Shown in pieces: positions 1 through 9,134 of a stretch of 64,000 nucleotides of DNA. This DNA comes from Tropicibacter oceani (lineage in GTDB: Bacteria > Pseudomonadota > Alphaproteobacteria > Rhodobacterales > Rhodobacteraceae), in NCBI RefSeq assembly GCF_029958925.1, contig NZ_CP124616.1:124001-188000 (forward strand), in the 5' to 3' direction. Both the position numbers and the translations under genes were made by a program. The notes under the pieces were generated by a model that saw only the letters and a list, made by a program, of their open reading frames with translations, made no database searches and was not told the DNA's origin. How positions within the stretch are numbered: the first letter of the stretch is position 1; every line of letters starts with the position of its first letter.

Positions 1-2
1 GC

Positions 3-386
3 GCGATCCGGTCGGTGGGCGCGCCGATGCAGGTGCAGGATGCGCAAAGTTTCAGCCAGGCGGTGATCCGCATCCGCGAAAACGACGGGCTGTACCAGGT
101 GCATGAAAACAGTGTCGAGCTGCGGCAGTCGACCCTGTTCAACACCTCGATCACCATGCCCGCCAACCTGACCGAAGGCGCCTATCCCACGCGCATCTTC
201 CTGACCCGCGGCGGCGAGGTCATTTCCAGCTTCGAGACCGAGATCGAAGTACACAAGGTCGGGCTGGAACGCTGGTTGTTCGTGCTGTCGCGGCAGCAGC
301 CGCTGATCTATGGCTTGCTGTCCCTTGCCATCGCCATCGCGGCGGGCTGGGGGGCTTCGACCGCCTTTCGCCTGCTGAGATCGTGA
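3..386 (+). CDS. TIGR02186-family membrane protein, C-terminal part (cut by window edge)
   Basis: The reading frame is open from the first bases, so the start lies outside the window. What remains is a beta-rich extracytoplasmic region that ends in one C-terminal membrane helix, roughly the last 25 residues (LIYGLLSLAIAIAAGW). This layout and sequence match the TIGR02186 family, a conserved alphaproteobacterial protein of unknown function often encoded beside a TSUP-type sulfite/sulfonate exporter; the neighbour is not visible here. The stop TGA overlaps the ATG of the next gene by one base, which suggests translational coupling. The GTG at 15 is an internal codon, not a convincing start. Confidence 0.75.
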   Translation, partial: AIRSVGAPMQVQDAQSFSQAVIRIRENDGLYQVHENSVELRQSTLFNTSITMPANLTEGAYPTRIFLTRGGEVISSFETEIEVHKVGLERWLFVLSRQQPLIYGLLSLAIAIAAGWGASTAFRLLRS

Positions 387-817
387 TGAGCCGCCCTGCC
401 CCCGCAACCCGCGCCGATTACGCCGCCTTTCGCACCCTGCCAACGCGCTGGATGGACAATGACGAATACGGCCACATGAACAACGCCGCCTACCTGTCGT
501 TTATCGACACGGCGGTCAGCCTGTGGCAGCTGGATCAGGGCGTGCAGATCCGCGGGCCAGAGGCGCTGCGCTTTCTCGTGGTCGAAACCGGGGTGCGCTA
601 TCATTCCGAACTTGGCTTTCCCGACATCGTGCATGCCGGGCTGCGGGTCGGGCATCTGGGCCGCTCTTCCTTGCGCTTTGAAATCGGGCTGTTCCGAAAC
701 GATGACCAGACCGCCAGTGCCGAGGGCTTTTTCGCGCAGGTCCTGACGGGCCAGAACGGGCGCCCCATGCCGATCCCCGATGGCCCGCGTGCCATTTTCG
801 CAGGGCTGACCGTCTAG
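386..817 (+). CDS. Acyl-CoA thioesterase, 4HBT/YbgC-like hot-dog fold
   Basis: This single-domain protein of about 143 residues has the 4-hydroxybenzoyl-CoA thioesterase signature near the N-terminus (MDNDEYGHMNNAAYLSFID). The GHMNN helix start and the preceding Asp form the usual active-site region. Family members hydrolyse acyl-CoA thioesters in the cytoplasm; the substrate cannot be read from the sequence. The ATG at 386 overlaps the upstream stop; a GTG one codon earlier is possible. The stop TAG shares a CTAG tetramer with the stop of convergent priA. Confidence 0.85.
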   Translation: MSRPAPATRADYAAFRTLPTRWMDNDEYGHMNNAAYLSFIDTAVSLWQLDQGVQIRGPEALRFLVVETGVRYHSELGFPDIVHAGLRVGHLGRSSLRFEIGLFRNDDQTASAEGFFAQVLTGQNGRPMPIPDGPRAIFAGLTV

Positions 818-3033
818 AAAAAGCTTTGCGGGTCGATGTCGATGGCCAGCCGCAGATCGCCGCGCAGCTTGATCGGCGCGACCCAGTCACTGATCGCCCC
901 CTGCAACGCGACGCCCTTGGGCGCCTTGACCAGCAGCCGCACCCGGTGCCGCCCGCGCACCCGCGCAATCGGCGCGGGGGCCGGCCCGTAGACCACCGCG
1001 CCCACCCGCCGCAAAGCCGCGTCATTACGCGCCAGGTGGTTGCCCAGGTCGAACACCTGCTGCGCCTCGCCGCCCGACAGGATGATCCCGGCCAAACGGC
1101 CATAGGGCGGCATGCCGGCGGCGCGGCGCTCTTCGGCCTCGGCCCGCCAAAAGCTTTCTTCGTCCCCGGCCAGAATGGCGCGGATGACGGGATGTTCGGG
1201 TTGATAGGTCTGCAGCATCGCAACCCCGGGTTTGTCCGCCCGCCCTGCGCGCCCCGCCACCTGCCGCATCAGCTGAAAGGTGCGTTCAGCGGCGCGCAGG
1301 TCGGACCCTTGCAGGCCAAGGTCGGCGTCGATCACACCCACCAGGGTCAACAGCGGAAAGTTGTGCCCCTTGGCCACCAGTTGCGTGCCGATGATGATGT
1401 CGGCGCCGCCCTGGGCGATATTCTCGATATGCGCCTTCAGCTCGCGCGCGGTGCCGTACAGGTCGGACGACAGAACGGCGATGCGCGCGCCCTCGAACAG
1501 CTCCTGCGCCTCTTCGGCCATGCGTTCGACGCCGGGACCGACGGGGGCCAGGCGATCTTCGGCCTGGCAACTGGGGCAGGTCGTGGGGATGGGGGTGTTT
1601 TCGCCGCACTGATGGCAGACCAGTCGCTGCAGGAACCGGTGTTCGACCATGCGCGCGTCGCAATGTGGGCAGCCGATCTGTTGCCCGCAGGCCCGGCACA
1701 GCGTCACAGGCGCATAGCCGCGCCGGTTCAGGAACAAAAGCGCCTGTTCGCCGCGCTCCATCCGCTGTTTGACGGCGGTTTCCAGTTGCGACGAGATCCA
1801 GCGGTTCGACGGCAGCTTTTCACCGCGCATGTCAATGCTGCGCATTTCCGGCAACACCGCCTCGCCAAAGCGCGAGGTCAGCACCAGCTTGTCATACTTG
1901 CCCGCTTCGGCATTGGCCCAGCTTTCAAGGCTGGGGGTCGCGGTCGCCAACACAACCTGCGCCCCAAGGATCGAGGCGCGCAGAACCGCCATGTCGCGGG
2001 CGTTGTACATCACGCCCTCGTCCTGCTTGTAGCTGGTGTCGTGTTCTTCATCGACGACGATCAGGCCAAGGTTTTGATAGGGCAGGAACAGGGCCGAGCG
2101 CGCCCCGACGACCAGTTGGGCGTGGCCTTCGGCGACCATGCGCCAGGTCCGGCGGCGGTCCGTCATGGTCACGCCGGAATGCCATTCGGCGGGCTTGGCG
2201 CCGAAACGTGCCTCGACCCGGGTCAGGAATTCGGCCGACAGGGCGATTTCCGGCAGCAGGACCAGCGCCTGCCGCCCTTGGCGCAGCGCCTCGGCCACGG
2301 CCTCGAGGTAAACCTCGGTCTTGCCTGATCCGGTGACGCCTTTCAGCAGGGTCGTGCCATAGCTGTCGGCGCGAACGCTGGCGCGCAGGCGTTCTGCCGC
2401 GGCGGATTGATCCTCGGTCAGGGTCTTGCCGCCATAGTCGGCATCAAGCAACGGAAAGGGCGTGTCGCGGGGGCTTTCCTCTTCTCGAATCGCGCCCGAG
2501 GGCAGCAGGCCCTTGACCACGGACGTGGTGACGCCCGCGGCCTCGGCCAATTCCTTGAGCGTCAGGGCCAACCCGCCCATGTCCTGCGCCGCGTCCAGCA
2601 CACGGCGGCGGGCGTCGGTCATGCGCGGCGGTTCGGCATCGCCCAGCCGGTACACCTTGCGCATCGACGGCGGATCGCCCAGCCCCGGCGCGCGGGTGGC
2701 AAGGCGCAGCATCATCGACATGGGCGTCAGCGTGTAGGCGCCGCAACGTTCCAGAAAGGCCCGCATTTCCTCGCGCATGGGGGGTGTATCCAGAACCCGG
2801 ATGACCGAGCGGATTTTCGAGCGGTCATAGTCCCCCTGCCCCGGCCCCCAGACCACGCCCTGCACCTTGCGCGGACCAAGAGGCACCTCGACGAATGCGC
2901 CAAGATGGCAGCCGCCTTCGGGGGCCTTGTAGTCCAGCAGACGGTCCAGGGGCTGTGCCGTCAGCACCGCCACAAGCTCGCCAGTCTCGTAGTAGCCGGG
3001 GGGGTCGTGTCGATCCGGGGTTTTGTGCGCCAT
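814..3033 (-). CDS. priA: Primosomal protein N' (replication restart helicase PriA)
   Basis: PriA is a 3'-5' superfamily 2 DNA helicase that reloads the replisome at collapsed forks. The 739-residue length is normal for the family. Visible parts in order are the N-terminal 3'-DNA-binding domain (about 1-110), a winged-helix segment (about 140-190), Walker A GSGKTEVY (near 233), the DEEHD box (near 328), and a cysteine-rich zinc-binding insert (about 444-491, with [13 protein letters not shown] and CPSC). Motifs V/VI follow, including QVAGRAGRA. The gene converges on the thioesterase gene, with 4 bp of overlap. Confidence 0.97.
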   Translation of the reverse strand: MAHKTPDRHDPPGYYETGELVAVLTAQPLDRLLDYKAPEGGCHLGAFVEVPLGPRKVQGVVWGPGQGDYDRSKIRSVIRVLDTPPMREEMRAFLERCGAYTLTPMSMMLRLATRAPGLGDPPSMRKVYRLGDAEPPRMTDARRRVLDAAQDMGGLALTLKELAEAAGVTTSVVKGLLPSGAIREEESPRDTPFPLLDADYGGKTLTEDQSAAAERLRASVRADSYGTTLLKGVTGSGKTEVYLEAVAEALRQGRQALVLLPEIALSAEFLTRVEARFGAKPAEWHSGVTMTDRRRTWRMVAEGHAQLVVGARSALFLPYQNLGLIVVDEEHDTSYKQDEGVMYNARDMAVLRASILGAQVVLATATPSLESWANAEAGKYDKLVLTSRFGEAVLPEMRSIDMRGEKLPSNRWISSQLETAVKQRMERGEQALLFLNRRGYAPVTLCRACGQQIGCPHCDARMVEHRFLQRLVCHQCGENTPIPTTCPSCQAEDRLAPVGPGVERMAEEAQELFEGARIAVLSSDLYGTARELKAHIENIAQGGADIIIGTQLVAKGHNFPLLTLVGVIDADLGLQGSDLRAAERTFQLMRQVAGRAGRADKPGVAMLQTYQPEHPVIRAILAGDEESFWRAEAEERRAAGMPPYGRLAGIILSGGEAQQVFDLGNHLARNDAALRRVGAVVYGPAPAPIARVRGRHRVRLLVKAPKGVALQGAISDWVAPIKLRGDLRLAIDIDPQSFF

Positions 3034-3090
3034 GCAAAAGGGGTAAAGCCCGATGCAGGAAAGGCCAAGCCATCAAAGGGAGCACGCCTC

Positions 3091-3744
3091 ATGAAATTCT
3101 TTGTAGACACCGCCGAAATCGATGCCATCCGCGAATTGAACGATCTGGGCATGGTGGATGGTGTGACCACCAACCCGTCGCTGATCAAGAAATCCGGGCG
3201 CGACATCCTGGAAGTCACCCGCGAGATCTGCGAGCTGGTCGACGGCCCCGTCTCTGCCGAGGTCACCGCCGTGGACGCCGAAACCATGATCGCCGAGGGC
3301 CGCAAACTGGCCGAGATCGCCGAGAACATCGCCGTCAAGGTGCCGCTGACCTGGGACGGTCTGAAGGCCTGCAAGGTGCTGTCCGAAGAAGGCAAGATGG
3401 TCAACGTCACGCTGTGCTTTTCGGCCAACCAGGCGCTGCTGGCGGCCAAGGCCGGCGCGACCTTCATTTCGCCCTTTATCGGGCGTCTGGACGACATCAA
3501 CATCGACGGTCTGGAGCTGATCGCGGACATCCGCGAGATCTATGACAACTACGGCTTTGACACGCAGATCCTGGCGGCCTCGATCCGCACCGCCAACCAC
3601 ATGAGCGATTGCGCCAAGATCGGTGCCGACGTGGCCACCGCGCCCCCGGCGGTGATCAAGGCCATGGCGAACCACGTTCTGACAGACAAGGGGCTGGACC
3701 AGTTCCTGAAGGACATCAAGGACGCCGGGATCAAGATCGTCTGA
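3091..3744 (+). CDS. fsa: Fructose-6-phosphate aldolase / small transaldolase (TalC type)
   Basis: This 217-residue protein has the small-transaldolase N-terminus [20 protein letters not shown], the GVTTNPSLI motif, and the Schiff-base lysine in the [10 protein letters not shown] segment. The family (TIGR00875) transfers or cleaves dihydroxyacetone units in the pentose phosphate pathway. Sequence alone does not separate true FSA from transaldolase activity. The ATG at 3091 is preceded by an AAAGGGAG ribosome site. The same frame stays open far upstream, antisense to priA, but that extension is a high-GC artefact. The gene is divergent from priA. Confidence 0.93.
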   Translation: MKFFVDTAEIDAIRELNDLGMVDGVTTNPSLIKKSGRDILEVTREICELVDGPVSAEVTAVDAETMIAEGRKLAEIAENIAVKVPLTWDGLKACKVLSEEGKMVNVTLCFSANQALLAAKAGATFISPFIGRLDDINIDGLELIADIREIYDNYGFDTQILAASIRTANHMSDCAKIGADVATAPPAVIKAMANHVLTDKGLDQFLKDIKDAGIKIV

Positions 3745-3766
3745 GGCGCCTGGCCGGTCTGTGGGC

Positions 3767-3822
3767 GTGAGGGGCCAGCCCCTCACACTCCCCGGAGTAT
3801 TTCGGCCAAGAAGAAGACCAGG
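3767..3822. repeat. Family-type intergenic repeat with GTGAGGGG hairpin
   Basis: A perfect 8-bp stem (GTGAGGGG 3767-3774, loop CCAG, CCCCTCAC 3779-3786) is followed by ACTCCCCGGAGTATTTCGGCC and then AAGAAGAAG. From memory, intergenic elements of this composition (GC hairpin, then a GGAGTATTT/GAGGATATTT core, then GGCCAAGAAGA) recur in Rhodobacteraceae genomes. It lies between two convergent genes. Its function is unknown; it is not a transposon. Only one copy was noticed in the window. Confidence 0.6.
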
Positions 3823-3850
3823 GCGGGGCGCGATTTGCGGCCCGCTTTTT
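3823..3850 (+). terminator. Intrinsic terminator after the transaldolase gene
   Basis: A 9-bp stem (GCGGGGCGC 3823-3831 with GCGGCCCGC 3837-3845, one mismatch, loop GATTT) is followed directly by TTTTTCATTTTT. The U-tract runs into the stop codon of the convergent gene at 3850, so the two transcripts end back to back. Confidence 0.7.
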
Positions 3851-4698
3851 CATTTTTCGATATTGGGTTCGCCCTGAAGGCCGAGGATCTTGCGAAAGCC
3901 TGTCCAATAACCTGGCAGGCGCGGCGGTTCCTTCATGCCTGCGATGGCCTCGTCTGCCCAAGGCTGCATCGCGCGGGTGGCGAATTCGCGGCCCCAGTCA
4001 AGGTAGCTTTGCGCATGTTCGGGGCGCAGGCGGCAGGCGCTGCCGACCAGGCCGACCAGCGTTTCGGGGGGCGAGTACCATTCGTCCTGGATGCCGGTGA
4101 CCTTCTTTTGCAGGAAAGGCCCGACGATCCGCATCAGGCGTTTGTCGGAGAAGAGCAAGAGCATCTTGCCCATTTCGTCGCGCGAATAGTGGATCAGCGG
4201 CGGGAAGGTGTCGAAGAAGACCGCGCGCCCGTCGATATAGGCGAAGTTGCGGATCGAGGGGTGAAAGCCGATGCGGGTCTGTTGCCCCCTGGCCCATAGC
4301 CAGAAGGTCGCGATGATCTGGCCGGCGGCCTCCATCATTTCCAGCGTCTCGTCGCGGGTGCCGCTTTGCATCAGCGGGCGCATCAGGCGCTCGGTGGGCA
4401 GGGCCTGTTGCACGATCACCGGGATGCGCGCGCCGTCAATGTCGAGCAGGTGGAATTGCGTGTCGGGCAGACCTACGCCCGAGGCGTTCAGCGCATCGAC
4501 ATAGTCGTCGTGGCAGGATTTGAGCCGGTCGAGGGCGGCGGCATCGGACAGTCCGCGATAGACCTTGATGACCTTGTCGGAAAAGGGGCCGGTGGCGGGC
4601 TGGAAGGGCGCGCAGAAATACCCCAGTTTCGAAATCGTCTGGCCGCGGGCATTGGAATCGGCGCGGATCAGCTGGGCCAGTGCGGCAAGGTCTGTCAT
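3850..4698 (-). CDS. Uncharacterised protein with kinase-like motifs, partner of the ParA gene
   Basis: This 282-residue soluble protein has no signal peptide or membrane segment, and I do not recognise a named family with certainty. The segment GFHPSIRNFAYIDGRAVFFDT resembles the catalytic-loop to metal-loop spacing of aminoglycoside-phosphotransferase-like kinases (basic/Asn residue, then a D-G-x-x-x-F-D-T metal site). This is only a resemblance: the expected catalytic Asp of the HxD loop is not evident. It starts 24 bp after the ParA-like gene on the same strand, so the two are probably co-transcribed. Confidence 0.7.
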   Translation of the reverse strand: MTDLAALAQLIRADSNARGQTISKLGYFCAPFQPATGPFSDKVIKVYRGLSDAAALDRLKSCHDDYVDALNASGVGLPDTQFHLLDIDGARIPVIVQQALPTERLMRPLMQSGTRDETLEMMEAAGQIIATFWLWARGQQTRIGFHPSIRNFAYIDGRAVFFDTFPPLIHYSRDEMGKMLLLFSDKRLMRIVGPFLQKKVTGIQDEWYSPPETLVGLVGSACRLRPEHAQSYLDWGREFATRAMQPWADEAIAGMKEPPRLPGYWTGFRKILGLQGEPNIEK

Positions 4699-4722
4699 GG
4701 ATCGTCTCCTTTGAGCCGTTCC

Positions 4723-5364
4723 TTACCCGTTTGACAGATGCCGCGCCACCTCTGCCGTGAGGGCTGCGACCTCGTCCCGGGCGGGACCGCGCGGCATTTC
4801 CACCGCGCCCAGACCCAGCCCCAGCGATTCCGCATAGACAACGCGGTTGGCAAGGGCGGCATCGGCGACGCGGGCCTCCATCCTGGCGGCGGCCTGCGCC
4901 ACGTCGGCGCCCAGCCTGGTGCCGTTGCGGGTGCGGTTCATCACCAGCAGCGTGTCGCGGTTTTCACGGTTGGCCAGGTCCAGCACGCCCTCGGTGGCCC
5001 ACAGGTCCACGTGGCTGACCGACACCGGAACGACCACCAGGTCGGCGACCCGCAGCGCCGGGCGCAGATCGCTGTCGGCCTTGGGCGGAGTGTCGACGAT
5101 CACGAAGTCGAAATCCGCGCCCAGCTTGCGCACTTCGTAGGAAATGCCCCAGGCCGACGAGGTCGAGAAATCGAGCCCCTCGATCAGGTCGGGGCGGGCT
5201 TCGGCGCGGGTCATGAACCAGCGTCCAAGGCTGCCTTGTGGATCAAGGTCGACAAAGGCCACGCGTTTGCCCAGCGCCCGCAGGCCGACGCCGATATTGA
5301 CGGCCAGCGTCGTCTTGCCCGAGCCGCCCTTTTGCTGCGCCACCGTGATGACCTGACCTGTCAT
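4723..5364 (-). CDS. ParA/MinD-family ATPase, orphan
   Basis: This 213-residue P-loop ATPase starts MTGQVITVAQQKGGSGKTTL, with the deviant Walker A lysine (KGGSGKTT), the DLDPQGS motif A', and VDTPPKAD as Walker B. Such ATPases position or segregate cargo (DNA, chemosensory clusters, carboxysomes) by dimerising on DNA. No ParB gene or parS-like site is seen, so this is an orphan whose cargo is unknown. The ATG at 5364 has a strong AAGGGGGAC ribosome site; the 17-codon upstream extension in frame is rejected. The kinase-like gene follows downstream. Confidence 0.88.
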   Translation of the reverse strand: MTGQVITVAQQKGGSGKTTLAVNIGVGLRALGKRVAFVDLDPQGSLGRWFMTRAEARPDLIEGLDFSTSSAWGISYEVRKLGADFDFVIVDTPPKADSDLRPALRVADLVVVPVSVSHVDLWATEGVLDLANRENRDTLLVMNRTRNGTRLGADVAQAAARMEARVADAALANRVVYAESLGLGLGAVEMPRGPARDEVAALTAEVARHLSNG

Positions 5365-5491
5365 GTTCCCGTCCCCCTTGAAGACACCGACCACTGTGCA
5401 CCCGCAGCATGTCAAAAGCCAGCCCCCTGCCCGACACTTAACGCCGCATTAACCACGCGGGGGCCATTCTGGCCGGGAAAGGAACCGTTGC

Positions 5492-6160
5492 ATGCCCCTG
5501 CGCGCATTGATTGCAGGATTGATCCTGATGCTCTGCGCCGCGATGGCGCAGGCTGGTGCATGGCCACGCGAGGAGGGCAAGGGGTTCTTCAGCACCGACG
5601 TGCGGCTGTCCTGGCCGCAGAACCTGCGGCATTGGACATCGCCCAACCCGACCGAACAATACTATACCGCTTATCTGGAATACGGGCTGAGCGATCGCCT
5701 GACCATCGGATTTGATCTTGGGCGGTCGGTGTCCGGGGATGGCAAGACCATCGGTTTTCTGCAGATCCCGCTGCGCAATACCGACACGGGCCCCAAGGTT
5801 TCGGCGGCCCTTGGGCTGGGACGCATCGGGGAACAGACGGTGCTGCGCCCGGGCCTGTTCATCGGCTGGGGCATGGAAAAGGGCTGGCTGACCATCGATT
5901 CCATGGCCGAATACCAGATCGAAAACGGCCTGACCGACTACAAGATGGACCTGACCTGGGGCCGCAACCTGGCCCGGGATCGCAAGCTGATCGTTCAGGT
6001 ACAGACCGGCAAACCCGCGGTCGATCCTGCCTTTGTCAGGCTGGCGCCCTCGATTGTCTTTCCCATGGGCAAACGGTCCAAGATCGAAACCGGCGCGACC
6101 TGGGGGCTGACGGGGGACAGTTCTGTCGGGTTGAAATTCGGGCTATGGACGGATTTCTGA
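5492..6160 (+). CDS. Secreted, probably outer-membrane-associated beta-rich protein of unknown function
   Basis: This 222-residue protein has a signal peptide (about residues 1-21, cleavage after AQA). The mature part has alternating hydrophobic/polar strands, many Gly-Asp turns, and a terminal aromatic residue (LKFGLWTDF), as in small outer-membrane barrels. No catalytic motif is visible. It is divergent from the ParA-like gene (127-bp gap) and is followed after 19 bp by the HugZ-like gene on the same strand. The barrel idea is an inference from pattern only. Confidence 0.7.
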   Translation: MPLRALIAGLILMLCAAMAQAGAWPREEGKGFFSTDVRLSWPQNLRHWTSPNPTEQYYTAYLEYGLSDRLTIGFDLGRSVSGDGKTIGFLQIPLRNTDTGPKVSAALGLGRIGEQTVLRPGLFIGWGMEKGWLTIDSMAEYQIENGLTDYKMDLTWGRNLARDRKLIVQVQTGKPAVDPAFVRLAPSIVFPMGKRSKIETGATWGLTGDSSVGLKFGLWTDF

Positions 6161-6179
6161 AAGCCGCTAGGATGGCGCG

Positions 6180-6659
6180 ATGACCTCGCCCATTCGCCCC
6201 ACCGACGACGAAGCCCGCCAGCTGGCCCGCGACCTGATCCAAAAGGCGCGGTTCGGCGCTCTTGCCGTGCTGGACCCGACCAGCGGCGCGCCACTGGTCA
6301 GCCGGATCGCCGTGGTGCCGGGGCTGGATGGCCTGCCGCTGTCGCTGGTGTCGGACCTTGCGGCGCATACCGTCGCGCTCAAGGCCAATCCGGTCTGCTC
6401 GCTTATGGTGGGTGAGCCGGGCACAAAGGGCGATCCGCTGACCCATCCGCGGCTGAGCCTGCAGGGCACGGCGCAGTTCATCCGGCATGGCGCGCCGGAC
6501 CATGGCGCGCTGGCAGCGCATTATCTGCGGCTGCAACCCAAGGCCAAGCTGTATATCGGGTTTGGCGATTTCGCGCTGATGCGGCTGGCCGTGACGGGCG
6601 CGTTCCTGAACGGCGGCTTTGGCAAGGCCTTTGATCTGACTCCGGGCGATCTGACCTGA
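6180..6659 (+). CDS. Pyridoxamine-5'-phosphate-oxidase-fold protein, HugZ-like
   Basis: This 159-residue protein has the split-barrel FMN-binding fold. The N-terminal segment ARDLIQKARFGALAVLDP is followed by GAPLVSRIAVVPGLDG and then LMVGEPGTKGDPLTHPRLSL, the order seen in the N-terminal domain of HugZ/HutZ-like proteins involved in haem use. It lacks the C-terminal DUF2470 domain of full-length HugZ, so a haem role is not certain. A perfect-stem terminator follows. Confidence 0.85.
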   Translation: MTSPIRPTDDEARQLARDLIQKARFGALAVLDPTSGAPLVSRIAVVPGLDGLPLSLVSDLAAHTVALKANPVCSLMVGEPGTKGDPLTHPRLSLQGTAQFIRHGAPDHGALAAHYLRLQPKAKLYIGFGDFALMRLAVTGAFLNGGFGKAFDLTPGDLT

Positions 6660-6662
6660 AAA

Positions 6663-6690
6663 GGCCGGGCCCCCGAAAAGGGGCCCGGCC
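6663..6690. terminator. Strong GC hairpin between convergent genes
   Basis: A perfect 11-bp stem (GGCCGGGCCCC 6663-6673 with GGGGCCCGGCC 6680-6690) encloses the loop CGAAAA. There is no long U-tract on either side. It lies just after the HugZ-like stop and before the end of the convergent beta-helix gene, so it may act in both directions. Confidence 0.6.
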
Positions 6691-6728
6691 ATGCCGACAG
6701 TACCGTCGGCCTTCCCGCCATGGCAGGA

Positions 6729-9020
6729 TCAGATGTCCATGCGGACCTTCAGCGTGACATCGCCGCGCATGTCCTCGGGCCAGATCACATGCACCTGGTC
6801 CTGCCCGCTGCCTTCGCGGGTCGAGGTATAGGGCATGTGGTACTTGGACACGTTGTTGCCGTCGCGCGGGCGCGACCGGGTGACCAGGCTTTCGACCTCC
6901 ATCGCATAGCCATTGAAGGGCAGGCGATCATCGGTATCGACAACCCAGGTCTGCGCCCCGCTGGCCTGCGAATGACGCACCAACAACGGGTTCTCGGCGC
7001 CCTTGCTGACGTTGTGATAGGTGTTCCCGGTAAAGAACACGTTCTTCATGCTTTGGAACGTCAGGTTGGCAAAGGATGTATCGACCCGCTCGGCCCGGTT
7101 GATCGTCGCGCCGATACAGCGGAAGGTGTTGCCCGACACGTTCATGCCATTGATGTAGTGGCCCGTGCCATAGGGTTTGACCACGATATAGCTGAACCAC
7201 GATGCGACACTGGACGACAACATCACGTTGTTGGTGATCGACAGGCCCGCAAACCCGAAGCCCCCGGTAAAATCCGGTTCCGGTTCACGTTCGTTGGTCC
7301 ATTCGATAAAGCAGTTGTCGATATAGTTGCCGGTGATCTGGGTGTTGCAGGCCCGCAGGCAGATGACGATCCCGGCGCTGCGCACCCCGTTCGAGGACGG
7401 ATCGCCCTGAAAGAAGTGGTTGCCCGACACGATCGCATGCGATCCGCTGATGACAGCAAAATGACGGAACTGCGACGCCCGGCAATTGCGGATCTTCACG
7501 TCGTTGGCATTGGTGTTGAGCGCGACGCTCACCCGGTCCTGGGTCAGGGTGCCGCCCTCGTAGCTGATGAACTGGCAGTGATCGATCAGCATCCCCTGGC
7601 AACCATCCCCAGGAGAGGTGATACCGCGCTTTGCCGGACGGTTGAACACGCAGTTGCGGATCACGTTGACCGTCCCCAGCGGCGCAAGGATGATCCCCGA
7701 GGCGCGCTCTCCGCACTGAAATTCCACGTCTTCGATCTCGAACACGTTCAAACGGTCAAAGCCGCTGAAATCCAGGATGTATTTGAACCGGGTAAAGGTA
7801 TAGGACTGGGTCCCCACCGCGTCGGACAGCGGCTGTGACAGGGTGATTTCCTGTGCGCCCAGGTTGACGTCCTTGACGTAGATCTCGCGCCCCACGCCGG
7901 CACCTTCGACATAGCTGCCCTTCTTGATGTTGGCGATGTTGGTCACATTGGTCAGCTTCCACTGGTTGTTCGCCGAATAGGTCGCCTGACTGGTCACGAC
8001 CTCTTCGTTCCAGGCGGTGCTTTCCTCGGCGCGCAGCTGACCGTTGCGGATGACCCGGCGCTGCGCATAGCTGGAGCGGTTGGGCACCGCGCCGCGCACG
8101 TCGATCGGGGCGGTGACGGAAATCCGCCGTCCGCCCAGGTCCAGGCTTTCGTGGTCCGAATTGTTCATCAGCGACTGGACAGCCTTCTTGAAGGCCAGTT
8201 CCTCGTCGCCGCCAAAGGCGTCGATATAGGTCGGCAGTTCAAAGTTCTTGGTCAGCGACAGGATCGCGTCGGCGGGCATGCTGACCTTGCCTTCGAACTG
8301 GATGCGGTTGGTGATTTCGACGGAATCGGCCAGGTAATAGGTGCCGGCCGGAACCAGCACGCGGCGGCCGTTGGCCGCGGCATCGGCGGCCGAAAAGGCC
8401 GGGCTGTCATTGGTGGTGCCATCCCCGCGGGCGCCATAGTCGCGCACATCGACAAAGCTGAGCATGTCGCGCAGGAAATAGGCCGTGACGTCCTCGATCC
8501 GGATGTCGTCAATCCGCACCACGCCGCCACTGGCGCCGGTCAGGTCCAGGCCGAAATGGCCATAGGCCGCCTGCGGCCCCCAGGCCATGTCCACGCCGCC
8601 GCGTGTGCCGGTGCCGACAATGGCGCTGACTTCGACGACCTTGCCATAGGTGGTCAGCGGGACCGAAGGGCCGGTCGTTGTCACACCGCTGATCTGGTTG
8701 CCGCCCGCGTCCCCGGCCCACCCGGCGATGCGCACGCTGGGCAACGACCCCGCGACCGCCTTGATGCGAATAGTCACCTGCAGGTAGGTGCCCGGGAACA
8801 TCGGCGTCTGGCCCATGTAACGCAGGCGCTGCGTGCTGTCGGTCTTCTGGATTTCCAGGCAGCCGCCAAAGTCCTGATCCGCCGGGACAAAGGCCGCCGT
8901 GGGCAGGTTGGCATAGGTGGATGATCCGGGGGTGCCGTCCCCCCGCGAAAATACCCCAAGATTGTCAGCCGCAAAAGCGGGCGGTGCAAAGACCACCCCA
9001 TCGGTAATTGCCATGTTCAT
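6729..9020 (-). CDS. Large pectate-lyase/GH28-type right-handed beta-helix protein
   Basis: This protein of about 763 residues has an N-terminal carbohydrate-binding-like beta-sandwich (about 1-170). After it comes the start of a pectate-lyase-superfamily helix (FVDVRDYGARGDGTTNDSPA), then many short turns with Asn/Ile ladders (for example IRNCVFN, ITGNYIDN, VSGNTFR). This is the architecture of GH28-related and tail-spike-like beta-helices. No signal peptide is evident at the chosen start. The ATG at 9020 (MNMAITDG) sits 6 nt after AGGAAAGGG; the upstream 28-codon extension is rejected. Enzyme activity and substrate are unknown. It lies downstream of the DUF4864 gene on the same strand. Confidence 0.8.
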   Translation of the reverse strand: MNMAITDGVVFAPPAFAADNLGVFSRGDGTPGSSTYANLPTAAFVPADQDFGGCLEIQKTDSTQRLRYMGQTPMFPGTYLQVTIRIKAVAGSLPSVRIAGWAGDAGGNQISGVTTTGPSVPLTTYGKVVEVSAIVGTGTRGGVDMAWGPQAAYGHFGLDLTGASGGVVRIDDIRIEDVTAYFLRDMLSFVDVRDYGARGDGTTNDSPAFSAADAAANGRRVLVPAGTYYLADSVEITNRIQFEGKVSMPADAILSLTKNFELPTYIDAFGGDEELAFKKAVQSLMNNSDHESLDLGGRRISVTAPIDVRGAVPNRSSYAQRRVIRNGQLRAEESTAWNEEVVTSQATYSANNQWKLTNVTNIANIKKGSYVEGAGVGREIYVKDVNLGAQEITLSQPLSDAVGTQSYTFTRFKYILDFSGFDRLNVFEIEDVEFQCGERASGIILAPLGTVNVIRNCVFNRPAKRGITSPGDGCQGMLIDHCQFISYEGGTLTQDRVSVALNTNANDVKIRNCRASQFRHFAVISGSHAIVSGNHFFQGDPSSNGVRSAGIVICLRACNTQITGNYIDNCFIEWTNEREPEPDFTGGFGFAGLSITNNVMLSSSVASWFSYIVVKPYGTGHYINGMNVSGNTFRCIGATINRAERVDTSFANLTFQSMKNVFFTGNTYHNVSKGAENPLLVRHSQASGAQTWVVDTDDRLPFNGYAMEVESLVTRSRPRDGNNVSKYHMPYTSTREGSGQDQVHVIWPEDMRGDVTLKVRMDI

Positions 9021-9134
9021 CGACATCCCTTTCCTCGCAAGAGGCATCACGCCTCGGTCGGACAAGGGAAATATCAACGGGCTCTTAACGGGCTTTGACA
9101 GCACCGTGCGGTGGGTGTTGCCCGGATCGCAGGG

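Noticed and set aside
826-2328. 500-codon open frame on the plus strand
   Set aside because: It is antisense to priA, is rich in Arg, Gln, His and Gly, has no ribosome site and shows no domain. It is a shadow frame caused by high GC at third positions.
2407-3090. N-terminal extension of the transaldolase frame
   Set aside because: It is antisense to priA, while the family N-terminus MKFFVDTAE starts at 3091 with a good ribosome site.
6720-7838. 372-codon plus-strand frame
   Set aside because: It lies entirely opposite the beta-helix gene, with the same shadow-frame composition and no recognisable motif.
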